DNA from: Actinomycetes bacterium
Lineage (GTDB): Bacteria > Actinomycetota > CALGFH01
Assembly (NCBI GenBank): GCA_036000965.1
Contig: DASYUT010000265.1
Coordinates: forward strand, 88,555 to 139,677
Length of the DNA: 51,123 nt
Direction: 5' to 3'
Below are positions 24,601-32,967 of the stretch, one piece after another (the first letter of the stretch is position 1; the number at the start of each line of letters is the position of its first letter). The translations under genes were made by a program, and so were the position numbers. The notes below the pieces were generated by a model that made no database searches, was not told the origin of the DNA, and saw nothing but the letters and a program-made list of their open reading frames with translations.

Positions 24601-25218
24601 TCAGCCCAGCAGCGGGGTGAGGTCGCGCGCCAGCCGCTCGCTCTCGCCGATCACCGTCGCACCGGAGCTCGCCGGCCGCGGCGGCGCCTGGTCCCAGACC
24701 GCGTCGGGGCCAAACAGCAGGAAGAAGTCGTAGTCCAGCCCCTCGAATTCCACACCGAACCGCTCCAGGAAGGGCCGGCCGATCACGTTGCCGGCATCCC
24801 ACAGGTGCGTCACCCGCGGGTCGATCATGCCAGCACCGTCGATCTCCGAACGGGCGTCGGTGGGCCACCGCGCCACCCACACCACATACACTCGCAGCCT
24901 GCCGTCGGGGTAGCGCGCCAGGACGTTCTCGGCGGCCCACCTGGCGCCCGCAAGGCACGTCCCTCAGGTGGGCGCCAGCGCCAGCACCAGCCGCGGCGCC
25001 CCCTTGTCGTCGTTGAAGCGCTGCTGGAGCTCCTCGAGACTGCCCAGGTCGGCCACTGCCAGCCCGGCCGGGCGGGTCGCGCCCGGCTCCAGGGTCACCG
25101 TCGGCGGCGTCTTCCCAGACGGGCCCGTATCAGGTCTCGCCCAGGTGATGAACGCAGCGAGCAGCCCGAATGCGCCCAGGCAGGCGGCCACAAACCAGAG
25201 CCGGCCGCGCCGGCTCAT
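24601..25218 (-). CDS. Thioredoxin-like candidate selenoprotein with in-frame UGA at a UxxC motif
   Basis: ATG 25,218 to TGA 24,601, 205 codons, with one in-frame TGA at 24,964-24,966. Before it: signal/anchor LWFVAACLGAFGLLAAFITW, then GAPRLVLALAPT. After it, same frame: GTCLAGARWAAENVLARY, VYVVWVARWPTDARSEIDG, DPRVTHLWDAGNVIGRPFLE. Related thioredoxin-like proteins have CxxC where this reads UGA-G-T-C. An 8-bp-stem hairpin starts 17 bases after UGA. The first half would be a pointless 84-residue stub and the second half has no ribosome site at a suitable start. Alternative: nonsense mutation (TGC/TGT to TGA). No selABCD is seen here. ATG overlaps the Clp-N stop (ATGA). Confidence 0.6.
24915..24947 (-). 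promoter_or_regulatory. Candidate bacterial SECIS hairpin
   Basis: On the minus strand GCGCCAGG (24,947-24,940) pairs perfectly with CCTGGCGC (24,922-24,915). It starts 17 bases after the in-frame UGA, with the apical loop beginning at +25 and a G at its second base, which fits the spacing known for bacterial SECIS elements. Short GC-rich hairpins are common in this genome, so this is supporting evidence only. Confidence 0.4.
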
Positions 25219-25892
25219 GACCCGGCCTCGCGCAGCTTGGCCTCGGCGGCGCGGCGCAGGTCCTCGAGGTCCACGCCGAGCGCCCCCAGCAGCGGCCCGG
25301 CTGCCCCCTGGTAGCCGTCGGGCAGCCCCACGTGCGCGGTGATGCGCCGGTGCCGCCGCGACACCCGCTCCCTGCCGGAAGGCTCGCGCGCATCCAGGAG
25401 CACCCCTAGCAGCACGTGCTCAGGGCGGACCGCATCATGCCCGAGGGTGCTGGCGTGCTGGCTGGCCAGGTGCAGGGCGCGCTTGGCCAGCACCGGCGGG
25501 CCGCACAGTGGCGTCCACACCACCCGCCCGCCCCGCCAGCCGCGGCGGCGGGTCACCCGCCAGGTCGCCTCCCCCACCGCTGTGGAGCCGAAGGCCTGCT
25601 CGGTGGTCCGCCGGATCTCCTCCAGGTCGATGCCGAGCGTGCCGAGCAGCTCCCGGTCACCCGGCTGGGGCGCGGGCACCAGCCCCAGGCGTGCCAGGGC
25701 GAGCAGTTCGTCACGCGCTGCCTGCAACTGGATCCCATGGGCCCGCAGGAGCCGGGCGGCCCCGCTGGCACCCTCGCGCAGGATCCCCAGCAGGACGTGC
25801 TCGGGGCCGAGATAGCGGTGGCCCAGCCCCTCGGCCTCCTCCCGGCCCAGATCCAGGACCAGGTACGCCGGCTCGGTGAACCGCTCGAACAC
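25215..25892 (-). CDS. Stand-alone Clp N-terminal domain protein (copy 2)
   Basis: 225 residues from GTG 25,892, with GGGGAGG upstream. Two Clp-N repeats: GLGHRYLGPEHVLLGILREG with GAARLLRAHGIQLQAARDEL, and TLGHDAVRPEHVLLGVLLDA. No AAA+ ATPase modules follow, so it could act as an adaptor or substrate-binding partner of ClpC or stand alone. It starts 5 bp after the stop of the paralogue at 25,898 and its stop overlaps the thioredoxin-like gene start, so all three are translationally linked. The pair probably arose by tandem duplication. Confidence 0.85.
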   Translation of the reverse strand: MFERFTEPAYLVLDLGREEAEGLGHRYLGPEHVLLGILREGASGAARLLRAHGIQLQAARDELLALARLGLVPAPQPGDRELLGTLGIDLEEIRRTTEQAFGSTAVGEATWRVTRRRGWRGGRVVWTPLCGPPVLAKRALHLASQHASTLGHDAVRPEHVLLGVLLDAREPSGRERVSRRHRRITAHVGLPDGYQGAAGPLLGALGVDLEDLRRAAEAKLREAGS

Positions 25893-25897
25893 GCCAA

Positions 25898-26590
25898 CTA
25901 CCTCCCCGATAGCCTCTGGTGGGCGGCGCCGCCAAGGGCCGCCAGGACCGCATCGCGGAGCCCATCGGGGTCGGCGCCCAGCACGTCCAGCAGCGGCCCC
26001 GCCGCGCTCCGGTAGCCCTCCGGCAGCCCAACCGAGGCGTGCAGCCGCCGCACCCACGGGTTGGACATGCACCGCGGCGGCCGCGTGGTGAGGTCCTCCA
26101 GCACGCCCAGCAGCAGCAGCTCCGAGCCGACATAGCGGTGCCCGAGCTTCTTGGCCCGCTCCCGAGCCAGCGTCAGGGCCTGCACGGCCAGCACCGGCGG
26201 GTCCTGCAGGGGCGTGCGCGCCACCCGGCCGACCCCCCGCCGCCGCGCGCGGGTCGCCTCCCGGATCGCCCACCCCAGCGCCTGCGCTCCGAAGGCCCGC
26301 TCGGTAGTACGGCGGAGCGCCTCCAGGTCGATCCCCAAGCCGCCCAGCAGCTCGGCGTCGCTGGGCCGCGGGCCGGGCACCACCCCCTGCTCGGCCAGCC
26401 GACCCAGCGCAGCGCGGGCCGCCTCCAGATCCACGCCCTGGGTTCGCAGGATCCTCGCGGCCCCACTGCCGTCCTCCCGCAGCATCCCCAGCAGCAGATG
26501 CTCCGGGCCGACATAGCGGTGCCCGAAGCGGCTGGCCTCCTCCCCAGCCAGCTCCACGACCTGGCGGACATACGCGCTGCGCCCGATCAC
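25898..26590 (-). CDS. Stand-alone Clp N-terminal domain protein (copy 1)
   Basis: 230 residues from GTG 26,590, with GGGAGG upstream. Clp-N repeats: RFGHRYVGPEHLLLGMLRED with GAARILRTQGVDLEAARAAL, and KLGHRYVGSELLLLGVLEDL. Same layout as the following gene, including DAELLGGLGIDLEALRRTTE versus DRELLGTLGIDLEEIRRTTE, so they are paralogues. No ATPase domain. It is now the first intact gene of the operon, 67 bp downstream of the IS3-type element, which is transcribed in the same direction and may drive it. Confidence 0.85.
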   Translation of the reverse strand: MIGRSAYVRQVVELAGEEASRFGHRYVGPEHLLLGMLREDGSGAARILRTQGVDLEAARAALGRLAEQGVVPGPRPSDAELLGGLGIDLEALRRTTERAFGAQALGWAIREATRARRRGVGRVARTPLQDPPVLAVQALTLARERAKKLGHRYVGSELLLLGVLEDLTTRPPRCMSNPWVRRLHASVGLPEGYRSAAGPLLDVLGADPDGLRDAVLAALGGAAHQRLSGR

Positions 26591-26595
26591 CCGCG

Positions 26596-26656
26596 CTACC
26601 TCCCGAACCCGAACCGTCTGCCGGCGTACTTCTTGTGCATCGCCTGCTTGGTGAAC
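26596..26656 (-). pseudogene. 3' tail of a gene cut by the IS element
   Basis: The frame reads FTKQAMHKKYAGRRFGFGR and stops at 26,596; this TAG overlaps the ribosome site of the Clp-N gene, a layout typical of adjacent operon genes. The codons stop making sense at the IS end (26,657). It looks like the last 19 residues of a disrupted upstream gene whose family cannot be told. Confidence 0.4.
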
Positions 26657-26695
26657 TGAACTGCCCTGGGTCTGATGGAGGCTTGGGCGGTTGGC

Positions 26696-27581
26696 TTATG
26701 CGACCTCCTTGGGCTCTTGATGCTCACGGTAGTAGATGGCTTCGTGTTCTGCAGGCGGGATGTCGCCGATCGCGCCGTGGAGCCGGCGCTGGTTCCACCA
26801 CTCGACCCACGCCAGGGTGGCCAGCTCGACCTGCTCGGCGGTCCGCCACGGGCCACGACGGCCGATCAGCTCCGCCTTGTACAGCCCGTTGATTGCCTCC
26901 GCCAAGGCGTTGTCGTAGCTGTCGCCGCGGGAGCCAACCGAGGCCACCGCGCCTTCCTCGGCCAGCCGCTCGGTGTAGCGGATCGACAGGTACTCCCACC
27001 CCGCAGTCGGAGTGGTGCACCAGCCCGTCGAGGTCGCCCTGGCGGGCCCAGACGGCCATCTCCAGCGCGTCCAAGGCCAGCTCGGCCCGCAGCGAGGCCG
27101 ACACCCGCCAGCCCACGATCATCCGCGAGCACGCGTCGATGACCAACGCCACGTAGGCGACCCCCGCCCAGGTGGCCACATCGGTGCGGTCGGCGACCCA
27201 CAGGCGGTTGGGGGCCGGCGCGCTGAAGTCCCGCTCGACCAGGTCGGCCGGGCGCTGGTCGGCCTGGTCGGGGGTGGTGGTGCGCCGCGGCTTGCCGCGC
27301 ACCACCCCACAGATGCCCAGCTCACCCATGAGCCGGGCGACCCGGTCACGGCCCACGGCGATGCCTTCGCGGCCGAGCTGCCGCCAGACCTTGCGGGCCC
27401 CGTAGACCTCGAAGTTGGCCTTGTAGACCCTGGCGATCTCGACCTTGAGCTCGGCATCGCGGAGCGCTCGGGCCGACGGCGGCCGGCTGCTGGCGGCGTC
27501 GGAGGTGGAGGGGGCGACCTGCAGCACCCGGCAGATCGGCTCGACCCCCCAGCGGTCTCGGTGCGTGGCGATGAAGCTCAC
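26696..27581 (-). pseudogene. IS3 transposase OrfB (DDE integrase), one frameshift
   Basis: Start GTG 27,581 overlaps the OrfA stop. MSFIATHRDRWGVEPICRVL, YGARKVWRQLGREGIAVGRD, then the catalytic core: first Asp in VADRTDVATW/LVIDACSRMIVGW, second Asp in LVHHSDCG, and after a frame change near 26,998 the Glu region SRGDSYDNALAEAINGLYK, ending EHQEPKEVA. The break is one extra G in the run before TGGGAGTAC. All three DDE residues remain. Confidence 0.85.
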
Positions 27582-27923
27582 GACCTCGGCGGTCGCGGGC
27601 CTGGCTCCCGCGCGAAGAAACTGGCGGCTGCCTTGAGGATCTCGCCTGCGCGGCGCAGCTCACGGTTGTCCCGCTCCAGCTCGGCGATGCGCCGACGCTC
27701 CTCAGTCGTGATGCCCGGGCGGCGGGCACCGTCGACCTCGGCCTGCGCGACCCAGGAGCGCAGCGACTCGGTGCCGACCCCGAGCTGGCGCGCCACCCCG
27801 AGTGATCACCCCGAACCGCTCGCCGGTCTGCTCGATCGCCTCCTGGACCATGCGGACGGCCCGCTCACGCAGCTCAGGCGGGTACCGCTTCTGGGATGGG
27901 TGGGTGCTCCGGTTGTCTGCCAT
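27578..27923 (-). pseudogene. IS3 OrfA (HTH), one frameshift
   Basis: Start ATG 27,923: MADNRSTHPSQKRYPPELRE, RAVRMVQEAIEQTGERFGVI; after a frame change near 27,800, VARQLGVGTESLRSWVAQAE and the leucine-zipper-like EERRRIAELERDNRELRRAG. One extra G in a G run causes the break. Typical IS3 OrfA length once joined (about 114 residues). Confidence 0.85.
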
Positions 27924-27977
27924 GACTCCATCTTCCCTTCCAAGCGATGGAGCCTCCAGGAAACCCAGGGGGAATCA

Positions 27978-28258
27978 AGACCCAAGCCCACAAGCGGCGC
28001 CTCGTCCGCCAACCGGAGAAGCTGGGCCACCGAGTCATCCTCGAGCCCGCCGCCTGATCGTCCTCCAACCAGCCATGTCGGGGCGACGCCCCGACCGCTG
28101 ACGCGCGCCCACGGCCAAACTACTCAGAAGCATTCTCGTCTCAGAGGGCACTTGTCACATTGATTGCCTTGCTTGGGTCATCATCGCATCGGTAGACCCA
28201 GGCTACCCAGGCTAGGTGATCAGCAGGCCGCCAAGTGGCGTGATGCGAATGCGGCCGG
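27978..28258. other. Gap between IS element and secreted repeat protein
   Basis: 281 bp. Immediately after the IS right end, the plus strand reads KRRLVRQPEKLGHRVILEPA then stop at 28,056, resembling the tail of another transposase (low confidence). The rest shows nothing recognisable. Confidence 0.4.
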
Positions 28259-31200
28259 TCATGGGGTGGTTTGGCGGACATTGCTCGTCGACGGGCGTCG
28301 GTGGGCCTTCGGTGTGCGGGCGGCGACGCCCTCGGCGGACATGCCGGTGCGGGCGGCTTGAGCGGCGTGAGCGGGGCTGACGCTGAGGACGGACCGGCTA
28401 GTCACCGTGATGGGGTGAGTGGGGTCCACGGTGAACTGCCACTGCAGTGCGAGGCCGCTATCGTGGATATCGTGGCGAACAGTGTCAGGGAGAGGGTCCG
28501 GAGATCCAAGCGCGCCCCATACGTCAGCGTAGAACGCTTCCAGGTGATGCACACCATCGCGCGAATCCGGGACGTAGGAGATCTGGTGGGCGGCGTCCTG
28601 ACAGCTGACGGCACCGGTGGCCGGGTCCTCGCCACCGCTTGAGAAGTCGTTGTCGTCGATGTAGCAGTCGGCAGCGCGGTAAACGGAGATCGTGTGCGTG
28701 CCGCTAGTGCTGGTGATGCGAAGGCTGGTAGTCCAGCTCGTGTCACCGTCGGTGTAGCGGTCGGTCTCGGTGATCCGCACGCCGGTGTCACCGGCAGCGA
28801 CGGTGGCGGAGAACACGTGCGGTGTGCCGCCGCCCCCGGTCGGCGGAAGGAACTCGACCGGGGTGTAGTCCCGGCGGCCAGGGATATCCGCTGCGGGCAG
28901 TGCCGGCCCGTAGCCCTGCCCGTCCACGCGGATAAACGTGCCGCACGCCGGGCGGGGGCTAGAGCCGTAAAAGATGCTATGAGCAATGCCCGTCTCGTGG
29001 GCATCACAGGACAGGTCGTCGTGCAGGTCGAAATCCGCCAGTGTGGTTGGCGGTACCACAGTCAGGGCCAGAATAATCTCAGCCGTGGCGCCCCCAGCAT
29101 CGGTCACTCTGATCCTTGGGTTCGTGGTCTCTGCCGTCGTCGGCGTGCCTAGGATTTGGCCGGCCGCCGGGTCCAGGGTGAGGCCGGCGGGGAGGCGGTC
29201 GCCAATCACCGCCCAACGATATGGGGTGCGGCCGCCCGTAGCATGCAGCGTCTGGGAGTAGGGCCGGCCGATGGCACCTGCACCAAGGGTGGTCGTGGTG
29301 ATCTCCAGCGGGAGTGGTGGCGGGGGCGTTGAGGCCCGAGCAAGCACACGAGACCAGTGCAGGATATCCGGCCGAGTCTTGGAGAAGTGCAGCGCCGGGA
29401 TCGTGATGCCGCCGCCCGCGTCGACCGTCAGGGTGAACTTCCACCACGGCGTATCCGAGGTGGACGCACGCAGCGCGAGGGTAGCTGTCAAGTTGAGCGT
29501 CGGGCCCGCCACACCATAGATGAGAAGGTCCAACGTGGGTCCAAAGCTGGCTGACACCCCGCCAGTCGCCTGGGGGGTCGGTGGCTGGAAACTGCTGCGG
29601 TCGCTGATCGACGACACCGGTTGCAACCGCCCGTTCTCCCATACCAGCCCAGCGCTCGCGGTGTAGCTGGCGGTCGCGCTCGCGCTGACCTCGGCGCGGA
29701 TCTCCCCCCTGGCCATCAGCCACAGTTGCAGTTCGGGGACGAGGACGACCGGGACGGGTCCGACATTCACGGTGATAGGTCGAAACCGCAGCGGCGTCCG
29801 CAGCAGCGGGGTGCGTTCCAGCGTGCAGCCCACGGTCGCTCGCGCCGTCGCCGACAGGCGTGCGCTTGCGGTCACATCGCCAGTGAAGCTAGCTCGCTGG
29901 ATGCCCGGGTGAAATACCCCACCCCAGCGCACGTCGAAATGTAGCGAGGGCGTCACGCTGACATCGCCGTCGACTGAGATGGACCCGCCGCCCTGGCAGC
30001 TGACGTTCCGGGCAATCCGCTGTCCGATCGGGGAGGGCGCTCCGGAGGCCGCCCGGATGGTGAGCTCGCGTGGCGTCAGCGGCGTGATGCGGGCGGCCGA
30101 AGGATGAGACGGCGGGCTGGCGCCGCCGCCAGTCACGTCGTCAGCACTGAACTCGGCGTCGATGTCGATGGATCCGCTTGGCACCGCTTGGTCAAGCGTT
30201 GCGGGGGCAAGGGTGAGGACTGTGGTGCCGCCCTGCGTCGCAACGTTCTCAACCTGGCCGAGCAACCCGTCAGGGACCTCTGGGCCGACGTCCACGGCCA
30301 CGATCTGCCCGGCATGCGGCGGTGTGCCGCCGACCAGCACGGTCACGGTTCGGATGCCGTCGGCGGGACCGACCACGTCGGTCACCTGGCTGGGCGGGAG
30401 GACGGCGGCCTGCGGCGAGACGAAGGTGTCGCCGGAGGCGTAGCCGAACACGTCAACCATGACGTGGGCCCGGCCGGCCGAGATCGCCAGCGCAAGCGAC
30501 CCATCCGAGCCCAGCTTGGCGACGACGAGGTTGGACACCGACTGGCCTCGGCGGAAGGCCAGGTCCGCGGCTGCCGGGCGGTCGATGCCGGTCGGGAAGA
30601 CCGTCAGAGAGCCGTTCGTCGTCGGCGCCATCACCGTCACCGTGGCGACGACCGCCGTGGCCGGGATCGACCTGGGGGCTGGTGGGACGCCGCCATGCCC
30701 GGCGACGGTCAACAGCTTGGGAGCGTCGGAGCCCACCGGCCGACCGATGCCGCCCAACTCGGAGCGAGTGTCCAGCAGCCGGGTCGGCGCAAGTGGGGTG
30801 ATTCCCGCCACGGCCACATCCTGGTCGCCTCCGCCGGATACGACGCCGTTGATGTCAGCGGCGAGCTGGACTGTGCTGCGTGTCCCGTTGAAGATGGAGA
30901 TGGTGCCGCCGGCGCCAAGAGGCACCACAACCCGTTTGGAAACGGTCTGACCGGCACTCACCTTCAGCTCCGGCGTTCTGGGACGGGCTCGCCCCGACGG
31001 CCAGACCGTGATGTATCCCGACCGGCTCGCCCCCGTCGCGGTGATATTGAGCACCACCGCAGACGCGCCGCTGGCTGGCACCCCCCCACGGCCTGTGACC
31101 TTCACTCTTATTGTGCCGCCCGCGCGCGGCGCCTGGCCGCCGAGCCGGACACGCGTGTCCAGGATACGCACAGGCACCTGCGGACGGAGAAGCCCAGCCG

Positions 31201-31981
31201 AGCCACGTACGGCAGACACAGCCGACACCCAGCCAGAGATGTCAACTGAGAGCTGCGCAGTACCTGCGGGGATAAACAAGGAGATCCGGCCGCCAGCCCC
31301 TAGTTGGACCATGACCAGGCCGGCCACGGTCTGCCTTGCTGTGAAGCTCAAGCTCCAGACCGTAGGCCGGGCTTGGCCAGCAGGGAACACAGTGACATGA
31401 CCGGCCCGCGTTTGCGCGGTGACCGTCACGTTCGCCACCACAGCGACGGCACCCGTCAACGGAACGCCACCCCGCCCGGCCACCCGCACAGTGGCAACTT
31501 GTCCGCCCCGTACTGGGCCGCGGATGCCGCCAACCCCGGTCCGGGTATCCAGGACGCGCGCAGGCGACACCGCATTCAGTTGGCCGCCCGACGCCAACGG
31601 AACAACCGCGTTCGAAGGAGACGATGCCAACCCGGAGCCTGCGGCATTCAGCGCGGTTACGGTAAACGTGTACGCCGATCCGGGCCGTAGGCCACCAATG
31701 ACCGCCGACCGCGCCGCACCTGACATGTGAACCTGGACGCCTCCCGGTATGGCTCGCACCACGTAGCTGGTCACCGACCCCCCGCCGTCGGACTCCGGCG
31801 GCGCCCAGGACACCGTCGCTGACAACACACCAGCCACCGCGACCACCTGCCGCGGTGCTGTCGGCGGATCGGCCGGGGCTGCCGCAGCGGGTAGTGGCCC
31901 AACCGACCACAGCCACACCGCGAGCGCCAGAAGCCCACCCACCCGCGTGATCGCAGAACTACGTGAATTCGTGACCGCCAT
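28259..31981 (-). CDS. Large secreted cell-surface protein (FnIII, three DTR-type repeats, putative Ig)
   Basis: 1240 residues. Signal peptide VGGLLALAVWLWSVGPLPAA/AAPADPP. Residues ~35-125: fibronectin type III (PRQVVAVAGVLSATVSWAPP). Residues ~135-510: three ~120-residue repeats, each with P.R.LDTR.G.GG at the start, GRGGVP...A.AVV.N.T, T.FP.G..RP and D.SG at the end, a pattern common in actinobacterial surface proteins. A long central region has two cysteines (RNVSCQGGG, VGCTLERT). Residues ~925-1010 are a He_PIG Ig-like domain (GRPYSQTLHATGGRTPYRW, LPAGLTLDPAAGQILGTPT). The C-terminal part has paired Cys in DDLSCDAHE, PACGTF, ADCYID and SCQDA. No sortase signal, so secreted or loosely attached. 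GGGGGG precedes ATG 31,981. Confidence 0.85.
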   Translation of the reverse strand: MAVTNSRSSAITRVGGLLALAVWLWSVGPLPAAAAPADPPTAPRQVVAVAGVLSATVSWAPPESDGGGSVTSYVVRAIPGGVQVHMSGAARSAVIGGLRPGSAYTFTVTALNAAGSGLASSPSNAVVPLASGGQLNAVSPARVLDTRTGVGGIRGPVRGGQVATVRVAGRGGVPLTGAVAVVANVTVTAQTRAGHVTVFPAGQARPTVWSLSFTARQTVAGLVMVQLGAGGRISLFIPAGTAQLSVDISGWVSAVSAVRGSAGLLRPQVPVRILDTRVRLGGQAPRAGGTIRVKVTGRGGVPASGASAVVLNITATGASRSGYITVWPSGRARPRTPELKVSAGQTVSKRVVVPLGAGGTISIFNGTRSTVQLAADINGVVSGGGDQDVAVAGITPLAPTRLLDTRSELGGIGRPVGSDAPKLLTVAGHGGVPPAPRSIPATAVVATVTVMAPTTNGSLTVFPTGIDRPAAADLAFRRGQSVSNLVVAKLGSDGSLALAISAGRAHVMVDVFGYASGDTFVSPQAAVLPPSQVTDVVGPADGIRTVTVLVGGTPPHAGQIVAVDVGPEVPDGLLGQVENVATQGGTTVLTLAPATLDQAVPSGSIDIDAEFSADDVTGGGASPPSHPSAARITPLTPRELTIRAASGAPSPIGQRIARNVSCQGGGSISVDGDVSVTPSLHFDVRWGGVFHPGIQRASFTGDVTASARLSATARATVGCTLERTPLLRTPLRFRPITVNVGPVPVVLVPELQLWLMARGEIRAEVSASATASYTASAGLVWENGRLQPVSSISDRSSFQPPTPQATGGVSASFGPTLDLLIYGVAGPTLNLTATLALRASTSDTPWWKFTLTVDAGGGITIPALHFSKTRPDILHWSRVLARASTPPPPLPLEITTTTLGAGAIGRPYSQTLHATGGRTPYRWAVIGDRLPAGLTLDPAAGQILGTPTTAETTNPRIRVTDAGGATAEIILALTVVPPTTLADFDLHDDLSCDAHETGIAHSIFYGSSPRPACGTFIRVDGQGYGPALPAADIPGRRDYTPVEFLPPTGGGGTPHVFSATVAAGDTGVRITETDRYTDGDTSWTTSLRITSTSGTHTISVYRAADCYIDDNDFSSGGEDPATGAVSCQDAAHQISYVPDSRDGVHHLEAFYADVWGALGSPDPLPDTVRHDIHDSGLALQWQFTVDPTHPITVTSRSVLSVSPAHAAQAARTGMSAEGVAARTPKAHRRPSTSNVRQTTP

Positions 31982-32402
31982 GATCCCCCCAGTAACTAAT
32001 GATCGGTCCCGGCTCGTTCACTGGCCCGGTCGCGAGGTGCTTTGGTGACCGCTTCGTACTCCAGCACGGACAGGGAGCCGTAAGCGCAACCAATCTGTTG
32101 CACGTCTCATGCAAGGCCCTTCGCGCCGAAATGAGCTGGGCTGGGATGCTCTCACGGACGTCCCAAGAGGAAAAGTTTCGGTAGAAAGCTAGTCCTCTTG
32201 GCATGGCTTCCTCTTTGAACAAATAAAGCAGTACTACCGTCTAGCGGCGTGTCGCCTAAATGGGGAAACTATTAACAAACCGCCTGCCCGTGCAGTCCTC
32301 TGGCGCCAGCCCGAGCGCGGTGTGGATCGAGCATGAATGGACGGCTCGCTGACCCATTTCCCCCGAACGCGCTCACCAACGGCTCGGTCGGCATCGCCGG
32401 TC
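31982..32402. other. 5' region of the secreted repeat protein
   Basis: 421 bp, clearly more AT-rich than the rest of the window, especially 32,160-32,280 (AAATAAAGCAG, AACTATTAAC). It includes a strong hairpin and a possible minus-strand leader frame of 81 codons starting at 32,204 (MPRGLAFYRNFSSWDVRES) and ending inside the start of the big gene. No other gene. Probably holds the promoter and a structured leader. Confidence 0.5.
32163..32201 (-). promoter_or_regulatory. Long hairpin in the leader of the secreted protein gene
   Basis: CCAAGAGGA (32,201-32,193 on the minus strand) pairs with TCCTCTTGG (32,171-32,163). Inside, AGCTTTC and GAAACT form a second stem with one bulge around a TACC loop. 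The structure lies about 180-220 bases upstream of the ATG. It may be a leader RNA element or an early attenuator. Confidence 0.45.
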
Positions 32403-32930
32403 GACCTGAGCGTAGGTGGAGATGCCCTCGTCGACGAAGTAGCGCGACAGCGCCCGGGCGGTCAGTGACTTGCCCCGCACCAGAAACCGCCGCCCATCCG
32501 ACGACGACAGCGTCCCGCCACCCCAGGCGGTAGCGAGCGGATGGCGATGCTGGTGGTTGACGATCGCGGTGTCGGCCGCGTCCAGCGTCTCCTCGCGCAG
32601 GTACCACTCGGTGGTCCACGCCAGGGTGTGGTAGCTGATCCCGGAGGCCTCCGCCATCCCGGTCAGACCCAGGTTGCACGCCTGGGCCAGGATCGCGGCG
32701 TACAGGTTGCGGCGCAGCTCCCGCGGGCGGCTGGTCCTGCCGCCCGCGTGGGTGGGCCGGTCGCTGAACCCGGTGGCACGGTCGATCTCGATCAGCAGCT
32801 CGGCGAGCTGCGGTCGCGGGAGCAGCTCGACCACGGCGTCGCGGAGCTCGGTGACACCCTCGGGCAGCTCCTCGGCGGGCAGTCGGCCGACGACCAGCTC
32901 GCCGGCCTCGTTGAGCCGAACCGCCGATGA
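32403..32930 (-). pseudogene. Tn3-family transposase, internal fragment
   Basis: One open frame: AVRLNEAGELVVGRLPAEEL, AELLIEIDRATGFSDRPTHA, NLYAAILAQACNLGLTGMAE, ASGISYHTLAWTTEWYLREE, NHQHRHPLATAWGGGTLSSS and KSLTARALSRYFVDEGISTY. This is the middle of the Tn3 DDE domain (about 175 of some 980 residues). Both ends are cut: the 5' side abuts the integrase stop and the 3' side ends at AQV near 32,403. Confidence 0.88.
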
Positions 32931-32967
32931 TCTGATGCCGGGTTGTCCACCGAGAGGACTATTGGTG

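Larger units (their letters stand above)
26657..27977 (-). mobile_element. IS3-family insertion sequence
   Basis: About 1.32 kb. Terminal inverted repeats of 27 bp match at 20 positions: left end TGA....CCCTGGGT (26,657-26,683), right end its complement (27,951-27,977), both ending TGGAGGCT on the inner side. Two overlapping transposase frames lie between. No clear 3-4 bp target duplication is seen. Both transposase frames carry one extra G, so the copy as written is inactive. Confidence 0.8.

Noticed and set aside
26696-27923. Programmed frameshifting in the IS3 element
   Set aside because: IS3 elements use a slippery A-rich site between orfA and orfB. Here the breaks are extra G in G runs inside each gene, and orfA and orfB already meet by GTGA overlap.
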